A stretch of 64,000 bases of DNA from Ceratodon purpureus. Its lineage: Eukaryota; Streptophyta; Bryopsida; Pseudoditrichales; Ditrichaceae. Shown here piece after piece: positions 46,180 to 58,453 of this stretch; the first letter of the stretch is position 1; every line of letters begins with the position of its first letter. The DNA is taken from the NCBI GenBank assembly GCA_014871385.1, contig CM026431.1:10507594-10571593 (forward strand), in the 5' to 3' direction. The position numbers and the translations under genes are program-made. The notes under the pieces were generated by a model. It ran no database searches, was not told the DNA's origin, and worked only from the letters and a program-made list of their open reading frames with translations.

Positions 46180-47174
46180 ATGGCAGGTCAACAGCGTCAG
46201 TCGACGGCTGAGTGGGCTCCGTGGTGGACGTTCATTGATAAGGACCATGTGAAATGTGTGTGGTGCAATTTCACCTTTCGTTATAAACGACAAAGAGCTT
46301 TCAAGCACTATGGATGGGGTGAAGGTTTAAGCAAGAGTCATTGTACCAAGGCCCCCGCCGCCGTATTTAGGCGCTTTGCCAATTGTGGTAATGTAATACC
46401 AAAAAGAATGACACATGCGGAGATATACGGCACTGATGGTGGTGATGGCGAGGCACACTTGGCACACTTGGCACCATGTTCTAGCCAGTCTATGCCTGCT
46501 GAGCAATCTACGGAAGTGCCTCAGAGAACGGAGGAGGTCCAAGAGGAGAGGATTTCCCAAGTTCAACCGTCTCAGTCAACTCCGCCTATAAGCAGAGGCG
46601 ATTCATGTACACCAAGATCTATGCGGCAACAAAGTTTTACCGAGGCCTATCAGATTGGGATGCGCAATGAATTGGATGAGAAATGGGCGTCCTATTTTTA
46701 TGAAGCGAATGTGCCTTTCAATGTGGTTAGACATCCATCTTTTATCGCTGCTGTGGAGGCAACATCGAAAGCGGGTTTTGTGTACCGTCCACCAGCATAC
46801 AACGCAATGCGAACCAAGCACATCCAGCCAACAAAGCAGCTTCTCAAGTTGAGAATAGAGGAGAAAACGAAGCAGTGTATTAGCTTGTACGGGGCAACTA
46901 TTTGCTCGGATGGATGGGACAACGTTGTTCATCGGCCGTTGATGAATGTCATGCTTGTGTGTCCAGCATGAGATATATTCCTAGGTTCCATTGATACAAC
47001 GGGGTACAAGAAATCAAAGGCATACATAGCTGGGAAATTGAAAGAGTACATCAAAGAAGTTGGACCGCAGAATGTGGTACAGATTTGCTCCGACAATGCT
47101 AGTGCGATGTTGGGAGCCATGGACCAGGTGGTTGAAGCTTATCCTCACATTTACAAGCAAGGTTGTGCAGCTCA
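46180..47174 (+). pseudogene. hAT transposase, 5' part
   Basis: The ATG at 46,180 (MAGQQRQSTAEW) opens a hAT-superfamily transposase. It begins with a BED-type zinc-binding region (CVWCNFTF, later HYGW and SHC). A polar linker follows, then FNVVRHPSFIAAV and the DUF659 domain (ICSDGWDNVVHRPLMNVML, IDTTGYKKSKAYIAGKL, VVQICSDNASAMLGAM). One in-frame TGA at 46,969-46,971 interrupts DUF659 where family members have a glycine or similar residue. At 47,174 the gene is cut by an LTR retroelement, and it resumes at 63,360. hAT elements are plain cut-and-paste DNA transposons. The left terminal repeat was not identified. Confidence 0.85.
47170..47174 (+). repeat. Target site duplication, left copy (GCTCA)
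   Basis: GCTCA stands immediately before the TG of the 5' LTR. The same five bases follow the 3' LTR at 63,360-63,364. A 5-bp duplication is standard for Ty3/gypsy integrases. Confidence 0.95.
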
Positions 47175-48912
47175 TGTGAGCTGACTTTTTTTGAGAAAAG
47201 TCCCTTTTCAGTAAAAACAGTGTAAATAGGACCAAGTTACCATGTCAATTTGAAATCCATGTAGATAGTGGCTGTAGAAATCTGGTTGAGAGTCAAATGG
47301 ACATAGTGTAGAATTCAGGGGACATGACCCTACCTAGAGACACGACTTGTCAAATTGACTCTACGTACAGGCACACCCTTTAGAAATTAAGGCATAACTA
47401 GGAATTAAGGAAGAAGAAAGAATTACTTCACCACACCACACAACACTGTGTGAGTGATAGTCACATTATGTAAAAAATATAAAAATAGAATTCCATTGTC
47501 TAATTGATTGTCAACTTGACTCTGAGTAGCTCACTGTCTAATTGATTCACAATGCTCTTTGTCAATTTGAACTATAGCTTCGATGCATAGCGTATTAATC
47601 TGCAGAACTGTAGAATCAGAATGGAGAACTGGAGCAAACTAATTACTGTCTAATTGATTTGCAAAGCTTACTGTCAAATTGAAACTACAGATCTGCCGAA
47701 GAGTGAATTTATATGTAGTCTATGAGAGATAGAATGAATAGTTTGATCCAATGGCTACTGTCTAATTGACAATTGAATTCATATTGCTTGCTGCATAATG
47801 TCTAGTTAACACTGGTCAAATGGACAAGATGGTGGTTCGGTATGCATCCATGGGCATGCATACATTGTCAACTTGACTTGCATGGACCATGTCTAATTGA
47901 CACAGTGGAGAGTTGGTGAGAGTTACAGTGAATGTGGTGACTCACACTGGATACTGTCTATTTGAAATCGAAGATATTGATGGAGCAAAGTGAACAGTGG
48001 ATCAGATTGTCTATTTGAACTCAGAACGAAGGAAGAGTTACTGAGTGAATAGAAAATAGAAATTCCAGAAAATAAACACAACAGTTTGTCCAATTGACAA
48101 TTGCATTGTTGTGAATGGGAATTATGGAGAATGAGAGTTCCATGTGAGTACTGGAACAGTGAAGTGAGTATTACTTGATAGTCTTTTAAATTGGATTGGC
48201 CATCTGAAATAGAAGACTGAGAATGACTTAGAGTTTATGGAAGCCAGATTGAGTACATTGATGGATAAAAGTGACATTAATTATTAAGGAGTGATCAGCC
48301 TTAGTGATTATTAGTTCTCATTATAATAAAACTTGAATGTATTCAACTGAGCAATAGTACAGTCATTGTAATTGAGTAATACAATTGAGAAGTATAGTTG
48401 TGATGAATGGTAGAGTTGGAGTATGATTGAATGTGAATGAGTAGACAGTGATTACATGTCTATTTGAAATGCGTTGGATGGGAGGAAAAAGATGAAGACA
48501 AGCAAGGAGTTGCTTGAGATAAGTTAATCTATCATAACATATCCCAAAGCATCATTCATAGGCATAAATAGGTTGAACACTAGATTCTAACCTAGTAATG
48601 AATGAACTTGCATATGCATAATAAATGCATTGTCTAATTGAACTTGGAAGGGAGTGATGGCAATAAACCGAGAGATGGTACTTGTCAATTTGAACTCCCA
48701 TTACCCTTGAACCAATTGAGAGTTTGGATTACTTGGGTTTTGTGTGACTTGGGGTAATTAAAGACATTAGAGTTATAAAGAGATTCTTTTAAGGAAATAC
48801 TTTGCATTCTATACATTCTTTACTTACTACAGTGACCTTTAGTTACGTTAAAAGCTAAACGAAAAGACCTATTCCCATGACTTACCACTATTTGTAAATT
48901 TTACCAATTACA
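47175..48912 (+). repeat. 5' LTR
   Basis: It starts TGTGAGCTGAC, ends CCAATTACA and is 1,738 bp long. It contains about twenty copies of the GTCWANTNGAM motif (for example near 47,242, 47,292, 47,348, 47,504, 47,758, 47,868, 48,087 and 48,680). It matches the 3' LTR at 61,622-63,359 on reading. Confidence 0.95.
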
Positions 48913-48915
48913 TTT

Positions 48916-48934
48916 TGGCGCCGCTGCCGGGGAA
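48916..48934 (+). other. Primer binding site, tRNA-Asp type
   Basis: TGGCGCCGCTGCCGGGGAA starts three bases after the LTR. It is complementary to the 3' end of plant tRNA-Asp, with one mismatch to the usual TGGCGCCGTTGCCGGGGA. This site is typical of Athila-like and related plant Ty3/gypsy elements. Confidence 0.8.
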
Positions 48935-49430
48935 TAGGTTCCGGTTAAGCGGTAGCTAAAAGTGTAGATGAAGTAAAGAATAGAAGATCTTTGTGCTTTA
49001 AGCTAGAAGATACCTCGTGTTTCTTTGAGAATTTAAAATTTCAACTTCTTCTTAAGAAAAACTTCTTAAGCAAGTAGTTGTGTATTCTTTTAAGGACAAA
49101 GAGGAAATCTTTATAATCAGCTTTAACCTTTAAAGGAATCCTTTAAGAAAAGAAAGGGTCATAGTAAAAGTAAAACATAGATTAAGTATTGAATTAATTC
49201 AGAGAAGTGTATGGTAACAAAATATTGTACTATACCATGGGTTAATAAAAGAAACTTTAGACTTTTGAAATGTCTTAAGAGGTGAGTTTATGAATTCTCT
49301 TAAAGGTTGATTGAGTGATAGTAATTAACCTTTCTGAGATTGTGAGTAAGAGGTAGAAGATCGTAATTAGAAGATTGCGATATAGGTTTAGAGTATATGA
49401 GTTTTGATTGATGACAATCAATAGTAAATA

Positions 49431-50232
49431 ATGTATCCATTTCCATGGGAAGTCCAACAAAAGGATATTAATCAATTCTTTGAAGGACCCTTCCTATTTG
49501 CTGCACTTTACCGAGTTTATAGGGGAGCATATTTTGGGCAAGGTTTTCAAATTTGTGGTACACACTCTAAATTTGATTCAAACCTTCAAAATAAATTTGA
49601 CCAACTACCCATTGATATCAAAAGAATAATATTAGCAAAAATTTGGGATAATGGAACAAGGTTTAATGCTTTGATAGTTTTCAAAGGAGAATTATTTTTA
49701 CAAAGCAATTTACATTTTCTATTTGCCCAATATGGGAGATTGAAAAATTTAACTTCACCTATAATCTCTAAAGGTTGTGGAGCATGGAATGGATACAAAT
49801 TAGATACCAAAACTTATATCTTTAAATACGGACCTCAGAAACTAGATAGTCAAGTTTTAATTCCAGATTTTCTATCTAGAGAGTCTGATAAACCAATTTC
49901 AATTGCGTTTGGATTATTATGTCTTTAAAGACATGACAATCGAGAGTGAAACAATTATCGAACAATTAGTCAGATTAAGATGATTGTTGATAATTTATGA
50001 GGGTATACAAAGAAACGAAGAAGCATTGATTCACCTTTTAGCTAAAGAGATAGATCAAATTAGCAAGGAAGGTGAATCAAATTCCGAACAGAACTTCTTA
50101 ATAGAGAGACTGATTAGTGAACATAATTATCCTAGGAATTTTCAAGAGGAAGAGGTTGATGAGATATTTGAAGTAGAACCTTTCACCTTGAATACTTGGA
50201 TAATCTCTTGGTTTGATACCAATAAGAGTTAG
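49431..50232 (+). CDS. Leader reading frames of the retroelement
   Basis: Between the primer site and gag there is a 165-codon frame (49,431-49,928; MYPFPWEVQQKDINQFFEG) and a shorter one (49,984-50,232; acidic). Neither matches a family I know. Some Tat-lineage elements carry an extra frame upstream of gag, so they may be real element parts. The larger one has ordered hydrophobic and aromatic content typical of a folded protein. Confidence 0.4.
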
Positions 50233-50534
50233 TCTTTATTCTAATTGAATGGAATAAAGAAAATGGTAAAATTAGAGGAGGAAAGATTAAGGGAATTAGC
50301 CAAACTTGGGCGACAAAACTACTATAGACAATTCAGAGCACCTGTAAAACAAAACAAGGTTGGGAGAATCATAAAAAAAAAAAACTTTCTTAAGAGAAGT
50401 AGGGAAGTAATAGTAAAAAGAAATAGATAGAGCGAACAACAAAAATAAGTGATCCTTTTTCTTTAAGTAAAATTGGGGATAGAAGATCATTTAGGTCTAA
50501 GCTTCAATGCTTAAAGCCTAAATGGCATTTATCA

Positions 50535-53500
50535 ATGTCTGAAAAGGATAAAGAATTGAGAGAAAAACAAAATATTGCAAGAAATGAACGTTTGAAAAAA
50601 CGGATTGAAAGGAAAGAAAAACAGATCTTAACATTAGTATCTGCCAATCCTGTTTACAATTCAACACCATCCCCAGTACTTAAAGAAGAATCTATTCCCT
50701 CAAATCTTAATACCTCAACTAGCCAAGTTAGTGAAACAATTCAAAATCCACTTTCTATAGAAGAACAACACCAAAGTTCTCTAAAGAATGAGGATTCAGA
50801 ATTACGAGAGGAAGGTTTGAGAAGATCGCATTATTTATGTTGTCACTCACCACCATTTAGGAGGTTAACCTGGGGATCTTCAAGTGAAGTAAACCCACTT
50901 CAAATTAATTCTGAAAAGGGAAAGAAGGTAGAAGAATTAGTCACACCTTCTTCCTCAGAATTTGAGAGTTCTTTGAAGAATCCATTTACTACAGAGGTTG
51001 GAGAACCTTCTAACCTACCTGAATTCTCAACACCAACCCAAATTAATTTTGAAACACCAAAACCTTATCTCGACGAAGCTGTACAAACCTTTGTTACAGG
51101 TATAGAGAGTTGGGTTAATGATATTGCAGATATTACTGAGGTAGAAACCACAACCCCTATTGAAACATACATAAGGGAAATTTCATTAGAAGACAATAGA
51201 AAAGAGTGGAATGATGAGGAAGTAGCTTATGAGGCATCTCTTCCAGAAACATTTCCAACTATACAACCTTTTACCAACCCTTATGAACCATCTAATGATG
51301 AAAGTAATGAGGATTGGGAAGGGATAAATTGTTGGAGATTTTCATCAGGAGATTCCTCTGGGAGTAGTAGTAGTGAGAGTAGTGATACAAGGAGAGAAAC
51401 AAGTGAAGAAGAATTGTTAAGATCTTCTTCTTCACCTCCTTCACGACCTCCTCCCAGACCTCCAACTCCTCATCCTAGACCTCCACCACCCCCACCACCA
51501 CTACCACCTCCACCACAGACTTTACCACCTAATATCATGGCACAACAAAGGATTTTAAACATAGCACCATATCCTATGTACCATGGATATCCAGGGTCTG
51601 ACCCCGATAAACATTTGGAAAGATTTAGAGTGGTTGCACAAGCAAATCAGTTACCTGAACATTTATATTTAAGCACTTTCCCAAGCACATTGCTTGATGA
51701 TGCTCATGAATGGTATGTCCAATTGCTAACCGTACCCACAAGATGGGAAGATTTAAGGAGAGCTTTTCTTGATAGGTTTCGACCTAGATCATTTATACCA
51801 GGGTTAATCGATAGATTTCGAACGATAAGAATGGGTATAAATGAGGGTATAGATTCCTATTATACAAGATTTAATGCTCTTTTAAAGAGATGGACAAATC
51901 ATGGGTTAACTGATCAAGTATTAGCATGTACCTTTGTAGGAGGGGTTTGGCCTGATGAGTTAAGAATTTACTTAAAAGAACGAAACCCCCAAGACATTGC
52001 TAGTGCTTATACACAAGCTAAAACTTGGGAAGAGGCTAGAGTAAATACTGATTTTGCACAATATGCAGAAGTATATCCACCTAGGAGAGAAGGTTATGAT
52101 CATGCTCAAGGCATGGATGCTTATGGCCGTGATCATTATCCTTATTTACCTCCAGCTAGATCACAACTACCAGTTTCGACTTATCCTTCAAATCCCACAG
52201 TCATGAATCCTCAACCTTTAGCAATCAAAGCCCCTACAGATGATATATTAATGAACAACATTACTAAATTAGAGAAAAAATTAAATGAACTATCGGTACA
52301 AATAACTCATGGGAAAGATAAACGTTCAAAACCTACAAACATGCGTACCAATATGTGGTGCACTAATTGTAATGGACATGGACATCTTTCCAATGAGTGT
52401 TCTACTCCGATAGGTGGGGAATTTAGTAATAAACCTAAATGTAGTTTTTGTGGAGGACCTCATGACGTATCTAAATGTTGGAATTTGGGGAAAGTAGTAG
52501 CTGCAGTGAGTTCTAATTTGCAGGCAAACGGGACAAATAATAACAAAGCACCTTATAGTGTAACTTCAAAACGTCCGTTTACTAGACCAAATGTAGGACC
52601 ACCCTACAGACCTGGGGATGGGAGACCAAGGTGGAATGATACTTATAATGCTGCACCTGTATGGAATGGACCGCCTACTAATCCTAATACCCATAGATAT
52701 GGAACTCCTGAGAAAGGAAAACACTTAGTGTGTTATAACTGTCAGGAATTAGGACATATGGCGAGAGATTGTCCAAATCCAAAGAAACAAATTGGGTATA
52801 ATCCTTTATGTGGGAGGTGTAAACAAAGTGGTCATATAGCAAATAATTGTACAGCTCCAGCACCTGTGAAGAGTGTTCAATTCAGTGAAATTGAAAACTC
52901 AAGGAATGTAAATCAAATAACACAATATGAAAGAGATAAACCTCAGGAGGTTTATATAACACGTGCACAAGCCAAAAAGGCTATGGTTGAAAGTGATCAA
53001 CATAGCAGCTCTGATAGTGATTATAGAAGTAGTAGAGTGAGAAAAAACAACACACCTTCGAAAGTAGTTAAGGAGAAGGATGTTATAAAATCTAAACCAA
53101 TATTTCCCTTAATACCTCCAAACATTCCTATAAATAGTGAGAAAACAATACCATTAGAAGAACCTAAGGAGAAGGATAAGGGTAAACAACCAGTTGAAGA
53201 AACTACAGTATTACCTCAAGATTTACCAAATAATTTTGCTAACTTGCCTAGTACTTCAAATTCATTACCTACGTTTTATAGACCACCTAAAAAGAAATTA
53301 AAAGAAACACCAACCATTCCTAAGAAAAGGAAGTATAATCGTACAATGAAATTGTCAGAGGGAATGAATCCATATGATATCTTAACAAATATGGATAAAA
53401 TCCAACCTGACATTTCTTTGAGGCAATTGTTAGCAATAGCACCTAAATGTAGAGGTGAACTAAGTTCTTCGTTGGTTAGAAAAAGGAGTAAAATCGTAGA

Positions 53501-56500
53501 TGTGCATGATATATCCTTGGACCCTGGAGCACCTACTGTGGATGTAATCATAGATGGTTCTCTAATTGAAGGAGTCCAAGTAGATAGTGGTTCTAGTGTC
53601 AACTTAATGAATGTTGACACTATGGAAGAACTAGGATTAACTCATATGACTTCCACTCCTATTATCTTAAGAATGGCAGATCAAAGTCGAGTAGTACCAT
53701 TGGGTATTTTGAGAGGAATAGTTACAACTATAGGAGGACTTAACTTTAAGATTAATTATATAATCTTTAAAGTGAGTGAATCCATATCAACATACCCAAT
53801 ATTACTAGGTCGTCCATGGCTTAAATCTGCTAGAGCTAAAGATGATTGGGGAAAGGGAACATTAACTATAAAAGCAAAAGGGAAACGGGTTGTATTACCA
53901 ATGTTTCCAGTCAAATATCATGGTGAGACTCAAGAAGAAGACACAGATGTCACTTCTGAAGCCTCATATGATTCAAATAGCGAAAGTACTAAAGTAGTAG
54001 AACAGGAGAAAATGCCTGAGTTTAGATGTTTAGGGACTGGAGAATATTCCTTTCTGAATAACGAAGTAGATTCAGATGATGCTATTCTAGCATGGGAAAA
54101 TTCGCCAGTACTTAATGTAACCGCCGAAATTGAGTCGGAATTAGAACCTCAATATTTGAGTGATTCTGAAGAATTAATGGAAAACATGTCTCACATAAAA
54201 GGTAGCAATATAAATCCTGTTAAAAGCACTTGCATTGATATGAATTTGGGAACTCCAGAGGAGCCCAAAAACATAAGAATTTATGAAGGACTAAATCCAA
54301 ATGAATATGAACAATGGTTTAAATTCTTTAAAGAATGTAAAGATGCATTTGCATGGACTTATAAGGACCTTAAAGGAATACCTCCAGAAGTCTGTCAACA
54401 TAGAATTATTTTAGAACCTAATACAAAACCGGTAAGACAAAGACAATATCGTATGAACCCAAAATATTCTCTCATGGTTAAAGAGGAAATAGATAAACTA
54501 CTAGAATGTAATTTTATATATCCAGTACCTTATAGTGAGTGGGTATCTCCAATTGTTGTGGTGCCTAAGAAGAACGGGAAGCTAAGGATTTGTCAGGATT
54601 TCAGAAAATTAAATAGTGTTACTAAAAAAGATTATTTCCCTTTACCCTTCACGGATGCAATCCTTGATGGTGTAGCAGGACATGAATGTTATTCTTTTTT
54701 AGATGGATTTTCTGGTTATAATCAAGTACAAATCGCCCCGGAAGATAAACCTTTAACAACATTTACAACTGATTGGGGAACCTTTGCTTATAACGTCATG
54801 CCCTTTGGATTGTGCAATGCACCAGCTACTTTCCAGAGAGCAATGACAACAGCTTTTCAGGAATATTTAAGAAAATTTATTGAAATTTTCTTAGATGATT
54901 TTTGTGTCTTTAGTCCTAAAGCTGAACACCATAAATGTTTAAAGAAATGTTTTGAACAATGTGAAAAATATGGTATTTCAATAAACGCAGCCAAGTCTGA
55001 ATTCGCTGTACCTTGTGGACGATTAGTGGGTCATATAGTTTCAAAAGAAGGTATAGGTGTTGATCCAGATAAAGTAGCTGCTATCAAAAAATTAGAAATA
55101 CCTAAACATATGACAGAACTTAAAGGATTTTTAGGAGCTTCTGGATATTATAGAAGATTTATCTACTTTTATGCAGAAGTAGCAGCTCCTTTAACGCATC
55201 TAACAAAACAAACCGATACTCCTGGTGTTTGGACAGAAGAGTGCACAAAAGCATTTAATAAACTTAAGAAACGGCTTAGTAATGCTCCCATTCTAATACC
55301 ACCAGATTGGGAGAAACCGTTTGAAGTTTATGTAGATGCATCAAATTATGCTATTGGAAGTGTTCTCAGTCAAAAAGACGCAAAAGGTCATGATCGACCT
55401 ATATATTTTTCTAGTAGACAATTAAGTGCTGCTGAGAAAAATTACTCTGTAACGGAGAGAGAAGGGTTAGGAATGATATATTCGGTCCAAAAATATAGAC
55501 ATTATTTATTAGGTTATAAGTTCACTTTTCATGTAGATCATGATGCACTTAAATATATGGTTAATAAACCACAATTGAGTGGGAGAATAGCTAGATGGGT
55601 ATTGTTACTTCAAGATTTTGATTTTACGGTTAATGTAAGGCCTGGCAAAAAACATGCCAATGCCGATTTCTTATCACGGATTAGTAAGGAAGTGAATCCA
55701 GAATCCATAGATGATAGTTTTCCAGATGCGCATATTTTTCAAGTGGATATCATTCCAGCAGAATATGCTGATGTTATTCATTACTTGAGTACCAATACCT
55801 TCCCTCAAGATTATACAGATAAACAAAAACAAAAATTAATATTTAAATCTCAACCATATACATTAATTGCAAAAGTTCTATATAAAAGGGGTAAAGACGG
55901 ACTTTTACGGAGATGTATTAATCCAAGTGAGGTACCATTAATTCTTAAAGGTTGTCATGACGCTGCATGTGGCGGTCATTTTGCCGGAATGGTGACTGCA
56001 CATAAAGCGTTACAATCCGGATATTGCTGGCCAACACTCTTTGGGGATGCACATAGATATACTAAAAAATGTGATCCATGCCAAAGAGTTGGAAAACCTA
56101 CACCTTCAAAGGCAATGCCTTTAAATCCAATTTTAGCTCAAACGCCGTTTGAGAAATGGGGAATTGATTTTGTAGGACCTATAAAACCACCTAGTAGACA
56201 TGGTCGAAATAGATACATATTAATTGCAACTGAATATGTAACTAAATGGGCAGAAGCTCAACCTACGAAAACCGATGATGCTAAAACTGTTGCCAAATTT
56301 TTATATGAAAATATTATTACAAGATTTGGATGTCCAAAAGAATTAATTGGGACGCAAGAGTACCAGATGCATTATGGGCTTATCGATGTGCATTTAAAGT
56401 ATCTACAAAATTTACTCCATTTCAATTAGTTTACGGTCAAGAAGCTATCTTACCAATTGAAATGGAACTCCCGTCTTTAAGAATTGCATTAGATGAACGA

Positions 56501-56836
56501 TTAGGAGATGAAGAATCTTTAAGACATAGGCTTTATATGCTTGAAAAATTAGATGAAACGAGAGCCCAAGCATATCTTAATAATGAAGCTATTCAAAAAC
56601 ATCGTAAAACATATTATGATAGCAAATTGGAACCCAAAGTTTTGAATCCTAATGATTTAGTATTATTATATGATAGCCGATTTCAAAAATTTCCAGGAAA
56701 ATTTAGAATGCGTTGGTTTGGACCATATCGGGTATTAAAATCGTATCCCAATGGTTCAATTGAACTTCAAGATTTTGCAGGAAAAATTCATGCCACAAGA
56801 TATAACGGGTTTCGTTTGAAACCATATATAACTTGA
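50535..56836 (+). mobile_element. gag-pol region of the Ty3/gypsy element
   Basis: Parts recognised, with rough positions: a lysine/glutamate-rich start and a proline-rich linker (to 51,530); gag (about 51,540-52,080, with HLERFRVVAQAN and FLDRFRPRSFIPG); CCHC knuckles (about 52,360-52,860, including CYNCQELGHMARDC and CGRCKQSGHIANNC); protease with VDSGSS (about 53,580); reverse transcriptase (about 54,400-55,150, active site FLDDF); RNase H (about 55,310-55,700, with VYVDAS); and integrase with its HHCC zinc region (about 55,940-56,100) and core. Gag and pol share one frame, as in several plant lineages. The region looks broken by about one break. The 11-bp motif found elsewhere in the element is not seen here. 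Confidence 0.9.
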
Positions 56837-56853
56837 GGACAAGTTCTAGATTT

Positions 56854-56863
56854 AAGAGGGGGG
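56854..56863 (+). other. Internal polypurine tract after pol
   Basis: AAGAGGGGGGCA lies just after the end of the pol region. It is nearly the same as the tract before the 3' LTR (AAAGAGGGGGGCTA). A second polypurine tract between pol and the env-position frame is known from Athila-group elements. Confidence 0.65.
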
Positions 56864-58453
56864 CAGTAAGTATAAAAATTCAAAAATTTTAAAACTGTCC
56901 TACTTAAGTACTAAAAACTGTGAAATTTTGAGGAAATTAAAAAACCAGCGATCTAAAAAACTGAGTTTACAAAGAACAAGTTCAACAAATTTAAATTCTG
57001 AACTTGAGAATTTTTCGAAGCAAATGGAAATTACTAATTGACAAGTAGACACTAACTAAAATGATGAGTAAGTAGTAATGATCAGAAAATACAATTAGTG
57101 AGTGGAAAGACGGCTGATATGATAACATGAATTGGGGGCTGTGATCATGATGACCACGTTGCATGGAAATGAGTGTAAAATCCCACTAACTGTCAAATAG
57201 ACAAAAGGGGAATGGTCGAGTCGAGTAGACCACATCATCTTCTCCAAATGGGAAAACAGAACCTCAAAACAAACACATTTTCTTGAGAGGCACCGGCTGC
57301 GAGTCTGAGAGAAGTGGACGAGGTTTTGTCAAGTAGACAGAGCGCTCCTGTGTGAGTGATCAGGGTTAGGAGTGGAGAAAGATAGTGGTCAAGTGGACAC
57401 GGAAGGAGTCACATTGTGAGGAGATCAGAATGAAGATAGAGTGAGATACCGAGAAGACTGAGAGGAAAAGCAGTTCAGTTGAGGGTCACAATTTGAGTAA
57501 CTGATGTGTGAGGGATACAGAGAGACCCAAGAGAAAGGAAGGAGCAAAACCGAGTGAGTATTGTTGTAATCACAGCAGGTGTGTGTGAGAGAATTGAGCA
57601 ATTGAAAGGGGAGCGAGGTGCGTTTCAGTTACACATTGAAGGTGAGTTGTTGTCAACTTTGCATACTGTTTTGTCAATTGGACAACCTGATTAGCAGTTG
57701 CAGATATCTTAGGTTAAGAAAACACGATGTTGTCGAAGGAAGTGTTGCGATGTTCTCGATGTTAGAAGTAAGTTGATATGATACCTTAGGTCAACTGGAC
57801 CCAGAGTTTCTGATCATTGTGAGTGTCAATTGGAAACAGTGCGACAGAAGGGGAAGACGAAGCATTGCATCTTGAGAAGCATATCTCTCACAGTCAAGTT
57901 GACACATTGCGGGTGAGTTTCATTGCATCCATTCTGTTGTGTCAAGTTGATTACATGTTGTCTTCGCATCTTCTTCTTGCATGTCCAATTGAACTGTTAC
58001 TTGAAAAAATGAGACTGTCCAGTAGACAAGGATGAAGGAATCACAAAACACAACTTGCCGAGAGAAAGAAAGTGTAAGAAACAAGGAACGAAACTGAAAC
58101 ATGGTGCTGTGATGTATGTATGATGATAGTAATGTAGGAAAATATTACAAACTGATTGCCGAGAGAAAGGGAGGAGAAGAACAGAAAGAATGAAGCTTAA
58201 TATTTTCAATGGAATGTATGCTTAGATGATTGTGAAGTAGAAAATTAGGGATAGAAGTGATTGCCGAGTGGAAGAAGTGTTTTATAGTTTTAAAAGTAAG
58301 GAAATAACAAAGATAAAATTCCCGAGAGTTCAAGTAGACAGTGCCGAGAGTTTCAGGGAGAGTCAATGCCGAGAAAAATTTCAATTAGACGAAGTAAAAA
58401 CTGAAGCAAACTAACTGCCGAGTGTGTAGTCTAATAGACAGAAAGAAGGAACC
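56864..58453 (+). other. Noncoding spacer of the retroelement, motif-rich
   Basis: About 1.6 kb without coding content. It holds roughly fifteen copies of the GTCWANTNGAC motif, for example at 57,192, 57,328, 57,388 and 57,673. Many here have the GTCAAGTAGAC or GTCAAGTGGAC form. Confidence 0.7.
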
